The notes beneath the pieces were generated by a model. That model worked only from the letters and a program-made list of their open reading frames with translations, had not been told where the DNA came from and did no database searches. This document shows, piece by piece, positions 1-9,338 of a DNA stretch of 64,000 nt. Within the stretch, counting starts at the first letter, position 1. Each line of letters opens with the position of its first letter. Source of the DNA: Citrobacter youngae ATCC 29220. Lineage in GTDB: Bacteria > Pseudomonadota > Gammaproteobacteria > Enterobacterales > Enterobacteriaceae. Location of the stretch: NCBI RefSeq assembly GCF_000155975.1, contig NZ_GG730299.1, forward strand, positions 2,660,489-2,724,488. Direction: 5' to 3'. Made by a program: the position numbers and the translations under genes.

Positions 1-210
1 CCCTTCCACCACGTAGCTTGCCTGCTTTTTTACCTGGGCGTAATAGTGCTTCAACAGCCGGGCGCGGTTACGCATACGCAATTGCGCCGCATAGCTTAAA
101 TGGGCGTCAGATAAGCCGGGCTGAACTTTGGCGACAGACGGAGATGACAGCACAACACACAAAGACAGCAGACCCGGCAACAAGCGACGGGGTGCAGAGA
201 CAAAAAACAT
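1..210 (-). CDS. yafL: YafL, NlpC/P60-family cell-wall hydrolase (N-terminal part only)
   Basis: This gene is cut by the left edge of the window; only the first 70 codons are present, read from 210 towards 1. The translation opens with a hydrophobic signal peptide of about 27 residues (MFFVSAPRRLLPGLL...) and then reads RMRNRARLLKHYYAQVKKQ, which matches the N-terminal helix of E. coli YafL as I remember it. The NlpC/P60 catalytic domain, a predicted gamma-D-glutamyl-diaminopimelate peptidase acting on peptidoglycan in the periplasm, lies outside the window and cannot be checked. It is divergent from yafK, as in E. coli. No strong ribosome binding site precedes the ATG, so the start is the best available rather than certain. 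Confidence 0.75.
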   Translation of the reverse strand, partial: MFFVSAPRRLLPGLLSLCVVLSSPSVAKVQPGLSDAHLSYAAQLRMRNRARLLKHYYAQVKKQASYVVEG

Positions 211-559
211 GAAAAGAAGAATACCTGGTCAAACACGTTCGGCGCAGTCTACCTCTACTGCCCGTCATTCCATTTTAATATTCGATTATTAAATAATTAA
301 TTTTTTAAATTCAATATATTAGCTGTTCTGCATAATTAAGACGAAATGCCGTACGATAGCCAGCAAAATAGGCCCGTGTCTGACTGCCTTTAAGCGCAAT
401 TTTCCGTATAAAGAAAAACTAAAGTGTAAACGCCGCACGAGAGACTTGCGAAAAACTCTCTTGGTGCTAATGTGAGCGCTCCAGATCCAGATTTATCCGA
501 TTTGGGGACTCTTTTTGCCGTCCTGGCGTGTGTAATCGTTTTATCAAGGAATAAGCAGT
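211..559. other. yafL-yafK divergent intergenic region, no gene seen
   Basis: This 349-base AT-rich stretch separates the divergent yafL and yafK starts and presumably holds both promoters. Positions 285-330 are almost entirely A and T. In E. coli K-12 the dinJ-yafQ toxin-antitoxin pair lies between these genes; no coding sequence for it can be found here. The only open frame in the stretch (390-611 minus) runs into yafK and looks spurious. Confidence 0.6.
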
Positions 560-1300
560 ATGCGTAAAATCGCATTTTTTCTTGCGATGCTTTTATTGCC
601 GTGCGTTTCATTTGCTGGTTTGCTGAGCAGCAACAGCCCGACCGCGCCTGTCAGCAAAGAATATAAGCAGCAGTTAATGGGCTCCCCTGTCTATATTCAG
701 ATCTTCAAAGAGGAGCGAACGCTGGATCTGTACGTCAAGATGGGCGAACAGTACCAATTACTCGACAGCTATAAAATCTGCAATTATTCCGGCGGCTTAG
801 GGCCGAAACAGCGTCAGGGCGATTTCAAAAGTCCGGAAGGGTTTTACAGCGTACAGCGCGGGCAGCTAAAACCGGATAGCCGCTTCTATAAAGCGATTAA
901 CATTGGTTTCCCCAACGCCTACGATCGCGCACACGGTTATGAAGGGAAATACCTGATGATCCACGGCGCCTGCGTTTCCGTCGGCTGCTATGCGATGACC
1001 GACAACGGTATCGATGAGATTTTCCAGTTTGTGACCGGCGCTCTGGTGTTCGGACAGCCCAGCGTACAGGTTAGCATTTACCCGTTCCGCATGACCGATG
1101 CCAACATGCAGCGCCATAAGTTTTCGTACTACAAAGATTTCTGGGCCCAGTTAAAGCCGGGATACGATTACTTTGAACAAACGCATAAGCCACCGACAGT
1201 TTCCGTCGTCAATGGCCGTTACGTTATCAGCAAACCGTTGAGTCACGAAGTGGTTCAGCCGCAGCTGGCATCAAACTACTCGCTCCCCGAGACAAAATAG
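560..1300 (+). CDS. yafK: YafK (DpaA/LdtF), YkuD-family murein protein
   Basis: Periplasmic protein of the L,D-transpeptidase (YkuD) fold, 246 residues, the same length as E. coli YafK. Residues 1-19 form a signal peptide ending SFA. The catalytic motif is visible as H135-G-A and S-V-G-C143, so the nucleophilic cysteine and its histidine are kept. The E. coli protein (also called DpaA or LdtF) is known to act on the bond between Braun lipoprotein and peptidoglycan rather than as an ordinary cross-linking enzyme. The ATG at 560 is preceded by AAGGA at 546-550. The gene ends inside the 3' end of the convergent yafJ, with a 30-base tail-to-tail overlap. Confidence 0.93.
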   Translation: MRKIAFFLAMLLLPCVSFAGLLSSNSPTAPVSKEYKQQLMGSPVYIQIFKEERTLDLYVKMGEQYQLLDSYKICNYSGGLGPKQRQGDFKSPEGFYSVQRGQLKPDSRFYKAINIGFPNAYDRAHGYEGKYLMIHGACVSVGCYAMTDNGIDEIFQFVTGALVFGQPSVQVSIYPFRMTDANMQRHKFSYYKDFWAQLKPGYDYFEQTHKPPTVSVVNGRYVISKPLSHEVVQPQLASNYSLPETK

Positions 1301-2038
1301 CGCCCATTCGCCTGGCATAATCTTTTGCCAGGTTTCATTGCCGGTTAACGGCTGCGTGGCAATCACGGTGACCACATCATTGGGTGTGGTCTGTGAGCTA
1401 AAATCAATTTCCACATCCTGATCCAGCAGCGTCGCTACGCCGAACGGCGCTCGACGCGTAATCCAAAACAGGTTGGTCGAGCAGAAGGCCATCACATAAC
1501 GACCGTCAGACAACAGCATGTTGAAGACGCCTTTCTCCCGCAGTTCACCTGCCAGCATCGCGATATATTTAAATACCGCCGTCATGTTACCCGGCGTGCG
1601 TGGATAACGTTCCGCCAGCTTATGCAGCAACCAGCAGAAGGCTTTTTCGCTGTCGGTTTCACCAACCGGGCGAAAATTACCGGTCTCCAGCGATTTATAC
1701 CCGCTGAGCTGCCCGTTATGGGCATACGTCCAGTTGCGTCCCCATAGCTCACGGGTAAATGGATGGGTATTTTCCAGCGCCACTTCACCACGGTTCGCCT
1801 GACGAATATGGGCAATCACGGAACAGGATTTGATGGGATAGTCTTGAACCAGTTTGGCGATAGGCGAATTAAAGCTGGGTTGCGGATCTTTAAACGTACG
1901 GCAGCCCTTACCTTCATAAAACGTAATCCCCCAGCCGTCTTTGTGCGGCCCGGTACCTCCGCCGCGCTGAACCAGCCCGGTGAAGCTAAAGCAGATATCG
2001 GTTGGCACATTGGCGCTCATCCCGAGCAGTTCGCACAT
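1271..2038 (-). CDS. yafJ: YafJ, class II glutamine amidotransferase
   Basis: 255-residue cytoplasmic protein of the N-terminal-nucleophile glutamine amidotransferase family. The sequence starts Met-Cys-Glu-Leu, so after removal of the methionine Cys2 becomes the nucleophile that releases ammonia from glutamine. The motifs [13 protein letters not shown] (residues 25-37), AHIRQANRG and AHNGQL are typical of the glutamine-binding pocket. There is no synthetase domain, so the acceptor reaction is unknown, as for its E. coli counterpart. It follows gmhA on the same strand with a REP element in between, and its last 30 bases overlap the end of yafK on the other strand. Confidence 0.92.
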   Translation of the reverse strand: MCELLGMSANVPTDICFSFTGLVQRGGGTGPHKDGWGITFYEGKGCRTFKDPQPSFNSPIAKLVQDYPIKSCSVIAHIRQANRGEVALENTHPFTRELWGRNWTYAHNGQLSGYKSLETGNFRPVGETDSEKAFCWLLHKLAERYPRTPGNMTAVFKYIAMLAGELREKGVFNMLLSDGRYVMAFCSTNLFWITRRAPFGVATLLDQDVEIDFSSQTTPNDVVTVIATQPLTGNETWQKIMPGEWALFCLGERVV

Positions 2039-2092
2039 ACATCACCACCTTAAAACGGTTAATTGCCTGCTATGACCAGCAAAGCACGGCTC

Positions 2093-2187
2093 GTAGGCCG
2101 GATAAGACGCTTGCGTCGCCATCCGGCACAATGCCCGATGGCGCTTCGCTTATCGGGCCTACAAGTTCCTGGCCCGATAAGACCGGC
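2093..2187. repeat. REP/BIME palindromic element
   Basis: A pair of inverted REP units fills the gap between gmhA and yafJ. It opens GTAGGCCGGATAAGACGC and closes TTATCGGGCCTAC at 2162, so the ends pair with each other. A third partial unit (GGCCCGATAAGACCGGC) lies at 2171-2187. REP elements of this consensus are common outside genes in E. coli, Salmonella and Citrobacter, where they stabilise or terminate transcripts. Here the element sits directly downstream of gmhA. Confidence 0.9.
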
Positions 2188-2200
2188 AAAAATTATCGGC

Positions 2201-2779
2201 TTATTTAACCATCTCTTTTTCGATCAGTTGAATCAGGATATGAATCACTTTGATATGGATCTCCTGAATACGGTCAGCGTAGCCAAAGTGCGGCACGCGA
2301 ATTTCGATATCCGCGCTGCCCGCCATTTTGCCGCCATCTTTACCGGTCAGGGTGATGACTTTCATCTCTTTCTCGCGCGCTGCGGCAATCGCTTTAATCA
2401 CGTTACCAGAGTTACCCGAAGTTGAAATGCCCAACAGGACATCACCTTCGCGGCCAACGGCTTCAACGTAGCGGGAGAAGACATAATCGTAACCAAAATC
2501 GTTGCTCACGCAGGAGATGTGGCTGACGTCTGAGATAGCGATTGCCGGATAACCAGGACGGTTTTCACGATAGCGCCCGGTCAGCTCTTCGGCGAAGTGC
2601 ATCGCGTCGCAATGGGAACCGCCGTTACCGCAAGAAAGTACCTTCCCACCGGCTTTAAAGCTGTCTGCCAACAGGACCGCCGCGCGCTGAATGGCGTGAA
2701 TATTGGCGTCATCTTTAAGAAAATTAGCCAGCGTTTCCGCCGCTTCGCTCAGTTCGTTACGAATAAGATCCTGGTACAT
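2201..2779 (-). CDS. gmhA: GmhA, sedoheptulose 7-phosphate isomerase
   Basis: First enzyme of ADP-heptose synthesis: it converts sedoheptulose 7-phosphate to D-glycero-D-manno-heptose 7-phosphate for the inner core of lipopolysaccharide. The protein has 192 residues, the E. coli length, when started at the ATG at 2779 ([10 protein letters not shown]); a longer in-frame extension upstream is not conserved. A ribosome binding sequence AAGGA lies 12 to 8 bases upstream. The SIS sugar-isomerase fold is shown by GNGGS (51-55) and STSGNS (119-124). The active-site residues known from E. coli, Glu65 and His180, are both present. It is divergent from fadE. The synonym is lpcA. Confidence 0.96.
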   Translation of the reverse strand: MYQDLIRNELSEAAETLANFLKDDANIHAIQRAAVLLADSFKAGGKVLSCGNGGSHCDAMHFAEELTGRYRENRPGYPAIAISDVSHISCVSNDFGYDYVFSRYVEAVGREGDVLLGISTSGNSGNVIKAIAAAREKEMKVITLTGKDGGKMAGSADIEIRVPHFGYADRIQEIHIKVIHILIQLIEKEMVK

Positions 2780-2979
2780 GAGGATATCCTTCAGCATGAA
2801 TGTAAATGACAAGATGCAGTGTACCGGATAGCGCTACCAGCGAGAAGCACAAGCCTGAGGATTGGCTGCGGCTTTTGATTTTTTGTGCCGGTTAAAACAC
2901 CAACAATGTGAGCTTTGTTGTAATTATTTTGTAAACATATTGCTAAAAGATTTTACATCCACTACAACCATATCATCAC

Positions 2980-2996
2980 AAGTGGTCAGACCTCCT
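2980..2996 (+). promoter_or_regulatory. FadR operator upstream of fadE
   Basis: The 17-mer AAGTGGTCAGACCTCCT matches the FadR consensus (core TGGTCNGACC) and lies 23 bases before the fadE start codon. FadR binding here would repress fadE until long-chain acyl-CoA appears, as known for E. coli. The site is read directly from the sequence; occupancy is inferred. Confidence 0.8.
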
Positions 2997-3018
2997 ACAA
3001 GCAAGGGAGCTTTTCGTT

Positions 3019-5463
3019 ATGATGATTTTGAGTATTATCGCTACGGTTGTTCTGCTCAGCGTTCTGTTCTATCACCGCGTGAGCTTATTCCTCAGCAGCT
3101 TAATTTTGCTCGCCTGGACGGCTGCGCTTGGCGTGGCTGGCCTGTGGTCAGTGTGGCTGCTGGTTCCTCTGGCCATTATCCTCGTACCGTTTAACTTTAC
3201 GCCGATGCGCAAATCCATGATCTCTGCGCCGGTGTTCCGCGGTTTCCGTAAAGTCATGCCGCCGATGTCGCGTACTGAGAAAGAAGCGATTGATGCCGGT
3301 ACAACCTGGTGGGAAGGCGACCTGTTTCAGGGCAAGCCAGACTGGAAAAAACTGCATAACTACCCTCAGCCGCAACTGACAGCGGAAGAACAAGCGTTTA
3401 TTGACGGCCCGGTGGAAGAAGCATGCCGCATGGCGAACGACTTCCAGATAACCCATGAGCTCGCGGATCTGCCGCCGGAACTGTGGGCGTATCTGAAAGA
3501 ACATCGCTTCTTCGCGATGATCATTAAGAAAGAGTACGGCGGGCTGGAATTCTCCGCGTATGCTCAGGCTCGCGTATTGCAGAAACTCTCCGGCGTCTCC
3601 GGGATCCTGGCGATCACCGTCGGCGTTCCTAACTCATTAGGCCCGGGCGAACTGCTGCAGCATTACGGCACCGAAGAGCAAAAAAATCATTATCTGCCGC
3701 GCCTGGCGCGTGGTCAGGAGATCCCGTGCTTTGCACTGACCAGCCCGGAAGCGGGCTCCGACGCAGGCGCGATCCCGGATACCGGCGTGGTTTGCATGGG
3801 CGACTGGCAGGGCCAGCAGGTGCTGGGTATGCGCCTGACCTGGAACAAACGTTATATCACGCTGGCGCCTATCGCTACGGTATTGGGGCTGGCATTTAAA
3901 CTCTCCGACCCGGAAAAACTGCTGGGCGGCGAAGAAGAACTGGGCATTACCTGCGCGCTGATCCCAACCTCAACGCCGGGCGTGCAAATTGGTCGCCGCC
4001 ACTTCCCGCTGAACGTACCGTTCCAGAACGGTCCGACGCTTGGCAAAGATGTCTTCGTACCGATCGATTACATTATCGGCGGGCCAAAAATGGCCGGTCA
4101 GGGCTGGCGTATGCTGGTGGAATGTCTCTCCGTGGGTCGCGGTATTACCCTGCCGTCTAACTCCACGGGCGGCGTGAAATCGGTCGCGATGGCAACCGGC
4201 GCGTATGCACACATTCGTCGTCAGTTCAAAATCTCTATCGGCAAGATGGAAGGTATTGAAGAGCCGTTGGCGCGTATTGCCGGTAACGCCTACGTGATGG
4301 ATGCTGCGGCGTCGCTGATTACCTACGGTATTATGCTGGGTGAAAAACCGGCGGTACTGTCGGCTATCGTGAAATATCACTGTACCCACCGCGGGCAGCA
4401 GTCAATTATCGATGCAATGGATATTACCGGCGGTAAAGGCATCATGCTTGGCGAAAGCAACTTCCTCGCCCGTGCTTATCAGGGTGCGCCTATCGCCATT
4501 ACCGTTGAAGGCGCCAACATTCTGACCCGCAGTATGATGATCTTCGGTCAGGGTGCGATTCGCTGCCATCCGTACGTACTGGAAGAGATGGCTGCAGCGC
4601 AGAATAACGATGTGAATGCGTTCGACAAACTGCTGTTTAAACACATCGGCCACGTTGGCAGCAATAAGGTACGCAGTTTCTGGTTGGGGCTGACGCGCGG
4701 CTTAACCAGCAGCACGCCAACCGCCGATGCGACCAAACGTTACTACCAGCACCTGAACCGACTGAGCGCCAACCTGGCCCTGCTTTCGGATGTGTCCATG
4801 GCCGTACTGGGGGGTAGCCTGAAGCGTCGTGAGCGTATCTCTGCGCGGCTGGGTGATGTGTTAAGCCAGCTGTATCTGGCCTCCGCGGTGCTGAAGCGTT
4901 ATGACGATGAAGGCCGTAATGAAGCTGACCTGCCATTGGTTCACTGGGGCGTCCAGGATGCGTTGTACAAAGCTGAACAGGCGATGGATGACCTGCTGAA
5001 AAACTTCCCGAACCGGTTGGTTGCCGGGTTGCTGAGTGTGGTTATCTTCCCGACCGGCCGCCACTATCATGCGCCGTCTGACAAGCTGGATCATAAGGTC
5101 GCGAAGATTTTGCAGGTTCCGAGCGCTACCCGTTCTCGCCTTGGTCGCGGTCAATACCTGACGCCAAGCGAGCATAACCCGGTCGGTTTGCTGGAAGAGG
5201 CGCTGCTGGACGTCATTGCAGCCGACCCTATCCACCAGCGGATCTGCAAAGAGTTGGGTAAAAATCTGCCGTTTACCCGCCTGAACGAGCTGGCGCACAA
5301 CGCGCTCGCCAAAGGGTTGGTTGATAAAGACGAAGCCGAGATTCTGGTGAAAGCCGAAGCGAGCCGTCTGCGTAGCATCAACGTGGATGACTTTGACCCC
5401 GAGGAGCTGGCGACTCAGCCGGTAAAGTTGCCAGAGAAAGTGCGTAAAGTCGAAGCGGCATAA
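3019..5463 (+). CDS. fadE: FadE, acyl-CoA dehydrogenase of beta-oxidation
   Basis: Flavin-dependent enzyme that introduces the 2,3-trans double bond in the first step of fatty acid beta-oxidation. The 814-residue length equals that of E. coli FadE, much longer than mitochondrial acyl-CoA dehydrogenases. Residues 1 to about 60 are hydrophobic and probably anchor it to the inner membrane. The acyl-CoA dehydrogenase core shows [19 protein letters not shown] and a segment with [11 protein letters not shown]; Glu497 in the latter is the likely catalytic base. The start at 3019 follows an AAGGGAG ribosome binding site at 3002-3008. The gene is single, divergent from gmhA, preceded by a FadR operator and followed by a strong terminator. 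Confidence 0.96.
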   Translation: MMILSIIATVVLLSVLFYHRVSLFLSSLILLAWTAALGVAGLWSVWLLVPLAIILVPFNFTPMRKSMISAPVFRGFRKVMPPMSRTEKEAIDAGTTWWEGDLFQGKPDWKKLHNYPQPQLTAEEQAFIDGPVEEACRMANDFQITHELADLPPELWAYLKEHRFFAMIIKKEYGGLEFSAYAQARVLQKLSGVSGILAITVGVPNSLGPGELLQHYGTEEQKNHYLPRLARGQEIPCFALTSPEAGSDAGAIPDTGVVCMGDWQGQQVLGMRLTWNKRYITLAPIATVLGLAFKLSDPEKLLGGEEELGITCALIPTSTPGVQIGRRHFPLNVPFQNGPTLGKDVFVPIDYIIGGPKMAGQGWRMLVECLSVGRGITLPSNSTGGVKSVAMATGAYAHIRRQFKISIGKMEGIEEPLARIAGNAYVMDAAASLITYGIMLGEKPAVLSAIVKYHCTHRGQQSIIDAMDITGGKGIMLGESNFLARAYQGAPIAITVEGANILTRSMMIFGQGAIRCHPYVLEEMAAAQNNDVNAFDKLLFKHIGHVGSNKVRSFWLGLTRGLTSSTPTADATKRYYQHLNRLSANLALLSDVSMAVLGGSLKRRERISARLGDVLSQLYLASAVLKRYDDEGRNEADLPLVHWGVQDALYKAEQAMDDLLKNFPNRLVAGLLSVVIFPTGRHYHAPSDKLDHKVAKILQVPSATRSRLGRGQYLTPSEHNPVGLLEEALLDVIAADPIHQRICKELGKNLPFTRLNELAHNALAKGLVDKDEAEILVKAEASRLRSINVDDFDPEELATQPVKLPEKVRKVEAA

Positions 5464-5480
5464 CCTTCCGCACGGCGTTA

Positions 5481-5505
5481 AGCCCCGCTAAATGCGGGGC
5501 TTTTT
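5481..5505 (+). terminator. Rho-independent terminator of fadE
   Basis: Perfect 8-bp stem AGCCCCGC / GCGGGGCT with a 5-base loop, running into a T tract (5501-5505), 17 bases after the fadE stop codon. Confidence 0.9.
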
Positions 5506-5571
5506 ATTGCCACATTTTCGTTAAAGCTCATGCTACAGTGTCAAAATGTTGTTCAACGAGGAGCCTCGATC

Positions 5572-6339
5572 GTGCCTGGTTTGAAAATTACTCTGCTGCA
5601 ACAACCGTTGATTTGGATGGATGGCCCGGCCAACCTGCGCCATTTCGACCGCCAACTGGAAACCGTCAACGGACGTGATGTCATTGTTTTGCCGGAGATG
5701 TTCACCAGTGGATTTGCAATGGAAGCGGCAAACAAATCGCTGCCGCAGGAAGAGGTCGTCAGCTGGATGCGCGCCAAAGCGCAACAGACGAACGCCCTGA
5801 TCGCGGGCAGTGCCGCGATCCAGTCCGAACGCGGTCCGGTAAACCGCTTTTTACTGGTTGAACCCGAAGGCGATGTGCATTTTTATGACAAACGCCATCT
5901 GTTCCGCATGGCGGATGAACATCAGCATTACCAGGCGGGAGAAGCGCGCGTTATTTTTGTATGGCGCGGCTGGCGTATTCTGCCTTTGGTCTGTTATGAC
6001 CTGCGTTTTCCGGTCTGGTCACGCAACCGTAACGATTATGACCTCGCCTTGTATGTTGCTAACTGGCCGGCGCCGCGCTCGCTGCACTGGCAGGTTCTGC
6101 TCACCGCGCGGGCGATTGAAAACCAGGCTTATGTAGCAGGATGTAACCGTGTGGGAACTGACGGTAACGGTCATCATTATCGCGGCGACAGCCGGGTGAT
6201 AAATCCACAGGGCGAGGTTATTGCCACCGCCGAGCCGCATCAGGCCACACGCATTGACGCGGAACTGTCGCTCTCGGCGCTGCGTGAGTATCGCGAAAAG
6301 TTTCCCGCCTGGCAGGACGCCGACCCGTTTACGCTATAA
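5572..6339 (+). CDS. yafV: YafV, nitrilase-family omega-amidase
   Basis: Carbon-nitrogen hydrolase of the nitrilase superfamily, 255 residues. The catalytic triad is complete: Glu42 (LPEMF), Lys107 (YDKRHLF) and Cys141 (LVCYDLRFP). The E. coli counterpart is an omega-amidase that hydrolyses 2-oxoglutaramate-type compounds, a likely repair reaction after transamination of glutamine or methionine-salvage steps. I chose the GTG at 5572 because it is preceded by AGGAG (5558-5562) and gives the conserved N-terminus PGLKITLLQQ. An upstream ATG at 5530 would add 14 residues that the E. coli protein lacks. The gene stands alone between fadE and the LTXXQ gene. Confidence 0.92.
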   Translation: MPGLKITLLQQPLIWMDGPANLRHFDRQLETVNGRDVIVLPEMFTSGFAMEAANKSLPQEEVVSWMRAKAQQTNALIAGSAAIQSERGPVNRFLLVEPEGDVHFYDKRHLFRMADEHQHYQAGEARVIFVWRGWRILPLVCYDLRFPVWSRNRNDYDLALYVANWPAPRSLHWQVLLTARAIENQAYVAGCNRVGTDGNGHHYRGDSRVINPQGEVIATAEPHQATRIDAELSLSALREYREKFPAWQDADPFTL

Positions 6340-6522
6340 ATGTTGCCTTCCTTCCCGCTGCAGAACGTTTTCCGTTGCGGGATTGTTTCACTCCGTAACC
6401 AACCGCAAAACAAATTCGCGTGGCGACATGCTGCGGGCAACGTATTCTGCAACGGATAATCACTCGTAACCGGACCGGCGAGTGACTGGCAATGTTAATA
6501 ATTCCTTTATCAGGATCTCTAA

Positions 6523-6933
6523 ATGAAGAACTTCGTACGCATGACCTTGCTGGCAGCTACCGTGGCTGGCGCTTCTTTTAGCACATTTGCAGCAAATGTA
6601 TCCAATGTTCCCGCTCCAGCTCAGGACCCGGTAGTCCAGCACCTTAAGCTGACCAACGACCAGGTTGCGCAGATTAAAAAACTGCACCAGCAGCTTGAAA
6701 CCAATGTTGGTCAGATTTCGGTGAAAGATGTTAAAGACGGTGCATTGATTGACGTCATCAAGTCCGGGAAATGGGATGAAGCGGCCGTCAAGAACCAGCT
6801 TTCCGCGTTCAGCAACATCGAACAGCAGGCACGTTATTATCGTGTGAAATACTACTTTGACCTGAACAAAGTGCTGACTCCAGAGCAGCGCCAGCAGGTA
6901 CAAAAAGATATCGCGCAAACGCTGAGCGAGTAA
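6523..6933 (+). CDS. Periplasmic LTXXQ-motif protein (Spy/CpxP-like)
   Basis: Small secreted protein of 136 residues with a signal peptide ending about residue 24 (STFAAN). It carries two copies of the LTXXQ motif, LTNDQ at 43-47 and LTPEQ at 118-122, the signature of the Spy/CpxP/ZraP periplasmic chaperone and stress-sensor family. It is mostly polar and predicted helical, in keeping with that fold. It occupies the place next to yafV where E. coli carries the lysozyme inhibitor ivy, but the sequence is not Ivy. An AGGA ribosome binding site precedes the ATG. Its function is unknown; a role in envelope stress or metal response is inferred from the family only. Confidence 0.75.
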   Translation: MKNFVRMTLLAATVAGASFSTFAANVSNVPAPAQDPVVQHLKLTNDQVAQIKKLHQQLETNVGQISVKDVKDGALIDVIKSGKWDEAAVKNQLSAFSNIEQQARYYRVKYYFDLNKVLTPEQRQQVQKDIAQTLSE

Positions 6934-6940
6934 TCTCCAG

Positions 6941-6966
6941 GGCCTGGATCAGCAATGATTCAGGCC
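6941..6966 (+). terminator. Terminator-like hairpin after the LTXXQ gene
   Basis: GGCCTGGATC pairs with GATTCAGGCC (one G-T pair) around a 6-base loop and is followed by TTTC. It lies 8 bases past the LTXXQ stop and overlaps the last codon of the convergent EAL gene, so it may serve both directions. Confidence 0.6.
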
Positions 6967-7668
6967 TTTCAGTACAGTCTCCTGCTCAAAAAAGAATCCC
7001 TGTACAGCATCTGCGCCGCTCATGCGGCAGATGGCATAATCCTGCGCAGTTTCTACTCCCTCGATCACGATCCGTTCTCCCAGCCCGCGAAATTGATTGA
7101 CCAGTACCCTCAATTGCCACTCCGATGACCGAAACTGATGAAACATCCCGCTTTCAATTTTGATGGCATCAAAACGGATGCCAGACAGTCGCCAGACAAA
7201 AAATAGCTCGGGCGAAACATCATCCAGCCAGACGCGAAAGCCATGACGCACCAGGGTTTTTATGGCGATACCTACAGCCTGCTGTTCAGCCTTTTCCAAC
7301 CGCATCATGGTGCCTGGATCCTGAATCTCGATCACAATCCGTCCCTGATGCGTCTGCTTTGTAAGCCGCGAGATCCACGACGGGCAGGTCAGCATCCTGA
7401 CGGATAAATTCAGCGAATAGCTTCCCGGGAGTGCCAGCACCCGCTGCATTTGCCACATAAACAGCTGCTGTTTCGCGGTGACAGAAAGATGCTTGAAGAA
7501 AAGATCCAATGGGAGCGGCGTGCGTACCTGGCTTAACACCTCACGGACATCCAGCGATGCATCATCAAAGAAATGAATGCGCTGCAAACGGATCCCGGTG
7601 ATCCGCAGCAGTTCGGCGTTGCGGGGAAGCTCTGGCACATAGCGGGCCTGTTCGCTGAGTCTGTTCAT
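6949..7668 (-). CDS. EAL-domain protein with a divergent loop 6, last gene of the fimbrial operon
   Basis: Cytoplasmic protein of about 239 residues that consists of one EAL (cyclic-di-GMP phosphodiesterase-type) domain. Most signature positions can be traced: REVL for the EAL motif, NLS, IEIQD for the metal-binding ExxE (second Glu replaced by Asp), DDV, AIKIES for the lysine motif, IEGVET, and QGFFF. The loop after the paired aspartates, usually DDFGTG, reads DDVSPE, so catalysis may be weak or lost. It could act like YdiV-type degenerate EAL proteins that bind partners. The ATG at 7668 lies one base after the stop of the ligase gene, which suggests coupled translation. An upstream ATG at 7704 is possible but has no usable ribosome binding site. 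Confidence 0.8.
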   Translation of the reverse strand: MNRLSEQARYVPELPRNAELLRITGIRLQRIHFFDDASLDVREVLSQVRTPLPLDLFFKHLSVTAKQQLFMWQMQRVLALPGSYSLNLSVRMLTCPSWISRLTKQTHQGRIVIEIQDPGTMMRLEKAEQQAVGIAIKTLVRHGFRVWLDDVSPELFFVWRLSGIRFDAIKIESGMFHQFRSSEWQLRVLVNQFRGLGERIVIEGVETAQDYAICRMSGADAVQGFFFEQETVLKGLNHC

Positions 7669-7669
7669 A

Positions 7670-9337
7670 TCATTCCATGTTTTGATTAAAAGGACGTCGT
7701 GCATCCTGTAACCAGGAGATACGGCGGTCGTTCGGGTAGATCAGGTAAAAGCGAGTCGCCAGACGGCGCGCCTCAACCAGGTCGCGCTGCTGTAGCGCCA
7801 GCAAGATTTGCGTGAAAGCGATATTCGGGTCCGGGTGAGCGCGCACATAGCCTGGCGCCCAGCGGCGTACCGCCTCCAGCCAGCGAGCGTCCTGGGTACG
7901 CTGATACCGTTGCAGGTATCCCATCTGGAGATCGAACCGGTAGCGTGTGGCAAGCAGCCAGCCGCCCACCGGGAGCGATTCGGCAAGTTGCCACTGTGTT
8001 GACTGCCGCTCCGCCAGCGTCAGCTGCTGTTGCGTCTGCAGCGTGAGAAGCAACAATGGCGTGGCTATCAGGAATGAGATAACCGCCAGCACGCGTATCA
8101 GCGATGTCGTCAGGCGCGTGAGGCGGACTCTTTTTCGCGCGCTATCGGCGCAACGAAGTAGCAGGATCAGCACTAACCAGTGTGCCGTCGACTGCCTGAC
8201 CGGGTATTCCGTCAACATATGAATCACCACCGGCAACGCCGCCACCAGGCAGGCACGTCGCCAGCGATTTCCGTGCAGCCAGAGCCATAATCCCCCCGCA
8301 ATAAAGCAAAGTGCGCCCGCCAGCCCAACCAGACCGCCCTCCACCAGCCACAGCACCAGTTCGTTGTGCGGATGCGAGATGCTGCTCAGTCCCAATGGCC
8401 CCGCGCGTTCGAGAAATATCGCAGCGAAACTGCCCACGCCCCACCCCATCCACGGGCGTTCAGCAAATAATGCCAGCGACGTTTTCAGCACCGTCCAGCG
8501 CACATGAGAAGTCGTTAAATGATCTACCGTGGCAACCGACAAAAAATGGCGAGCGGCAGCGCCTGTCGCCATACCTAACGCTAACGGCAGGAGAAGTCGC
8601 AACAACGTGCGGCGCTGTACAGGGAACACCGCCAGCAGCAACACTTCGCCGACGAGCAGAGATAAATAACCGGTTTGCGACTGGGACTCATGCAGCACAA
8701 ACCCCATCATCGCCAGAGCTATCCCGCCAACAATTCGGTATCTACCGCGCAGGCGTAAAAAGAGCAGCGCGGACAGCAGCACGCCGCACGCCGTAAAGCT
8801 GGCCAGCAGATTCACCTGCTGAAAAATACCGTAGGGCCGCGTGCCGTGCCGCCAGGCGAACTCCCAGTAATCAACGCCCGGCCAATGCCAGTACTGATAG
8901 ATAAACGCCAGACATTCGATAACGCACGCCCCCCATAGCAGGGCCAGCAGTGCCGTCAGAGAGTGTGCCGTGAGCGGAATTTGCAACGTCACCAGATAGA
9001 TGAGCACGCCTCCCAGCAATGCCCCCGCGACCAGCAGCGCCTCGGGCTGCCAGACGTCAGGCGTCAGCAAACAAAGCAGCGTCAGGATGAGCGCCCCCAC
9101 GATAAAACCCGCGGCTGGCACAGTGATGCGCCAGCGTCGTCGGGGCAGTAGCATCGCCGTACTTGCTGCCAACACAGCGGCGTAGATCCAACTGGTTATA
9201 TTAAGCGGCAACGACAGACCGCTGCCGCCGTTATTCGGCCAGTAGAGATGCATGACCCCGCACCAGAAAAGCAGACTGATAATCAGCAATACTTTTTGGG
9301 CAGGCAGCGGCGCAATAAGATTCAGTGCGTTCATCAT
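7670..9337 (-). CDS. PglL/O-antigen-ligase-like membrane oligosaccharyltransferase
   Basis: Polytopic inner-membrane protein of 555 residues, with many hydrophobic segments from about 15 to 420 and a soluble C-terminal tail. It has the Wzy/WaaL ligase signatures RPYGIFQQVN (167-176) and GWGVGSF (298-304). It also has SHPHNE (321-326) followed by LWLVEGG; a histidine in a HPHNE context is typical of PglL O-linked oligosaccharyltransferases, which transfer lipid-linked glycans to periplasmic proteins. The start lies one base after the stop of the preceding pilin gene and the gene ends next to the EAL gene, so it is part of the fimbrial operon. Lipopolysaccharide or polysaccharide ligase activity is the alternative. 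The acceptor is unknown. Confidence 0.75.
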   Translation of the reverse strand: MMNALNLIAPLPAQKVLLIISLLFWCGVMHLYWPNNGGSGLSLPLNITSWIYAAVLAASTAMLLPRRRWRITVPAAGFIVGALILTLLCLLTPDVWQPEALLVAGALLGGVLIYLVTLQIPLTAHSLTALLALLWGACVIECLAFIYQYWHWPGVDYWEFAWRHGTRPYGIFQQVNLLASFTACGVLLSALLFLRLRGRYRIVGGIALAMMGFVLHESQSQTGYLSLLVGEVLLLAVFPVQRRTLLRLLLPLALGMATGAAARHFLSVATVDHLTTSHVRWTVLKTSLALFAERPWMGWGVGSFAAIFLERAGPLGLSSISHPHNELVLWLVEGGLVGLAGALCFIAGGLWLWLHGNRWRRACLVAALPVVIHMLTEYPVRQSTAHWLVLILLLRCADSARKRVRLTRLTTSLIRVLAVISFLIATPLLLLTLQTQQQLTLAERQSTQWQLAESLPVGGWLLATRYRFDLQMGYLQRYQRTQDARWLEAVRRWAPGYVRAHPDPNIAFTQILLALQQRDLVEARRLATRFYLIYPNDRRISWLQDARRPFNQNME

Positions 9338-9338
9338 G

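Noticed and set aside
6523..6933. Gene expected by E. coli order to be ivy (vertebrate lysozyme inhibitor)
   Set aside because: The protein has LTXXQ motifs and lacks the Ivy cysteine loop, so it is a different family at the same place.
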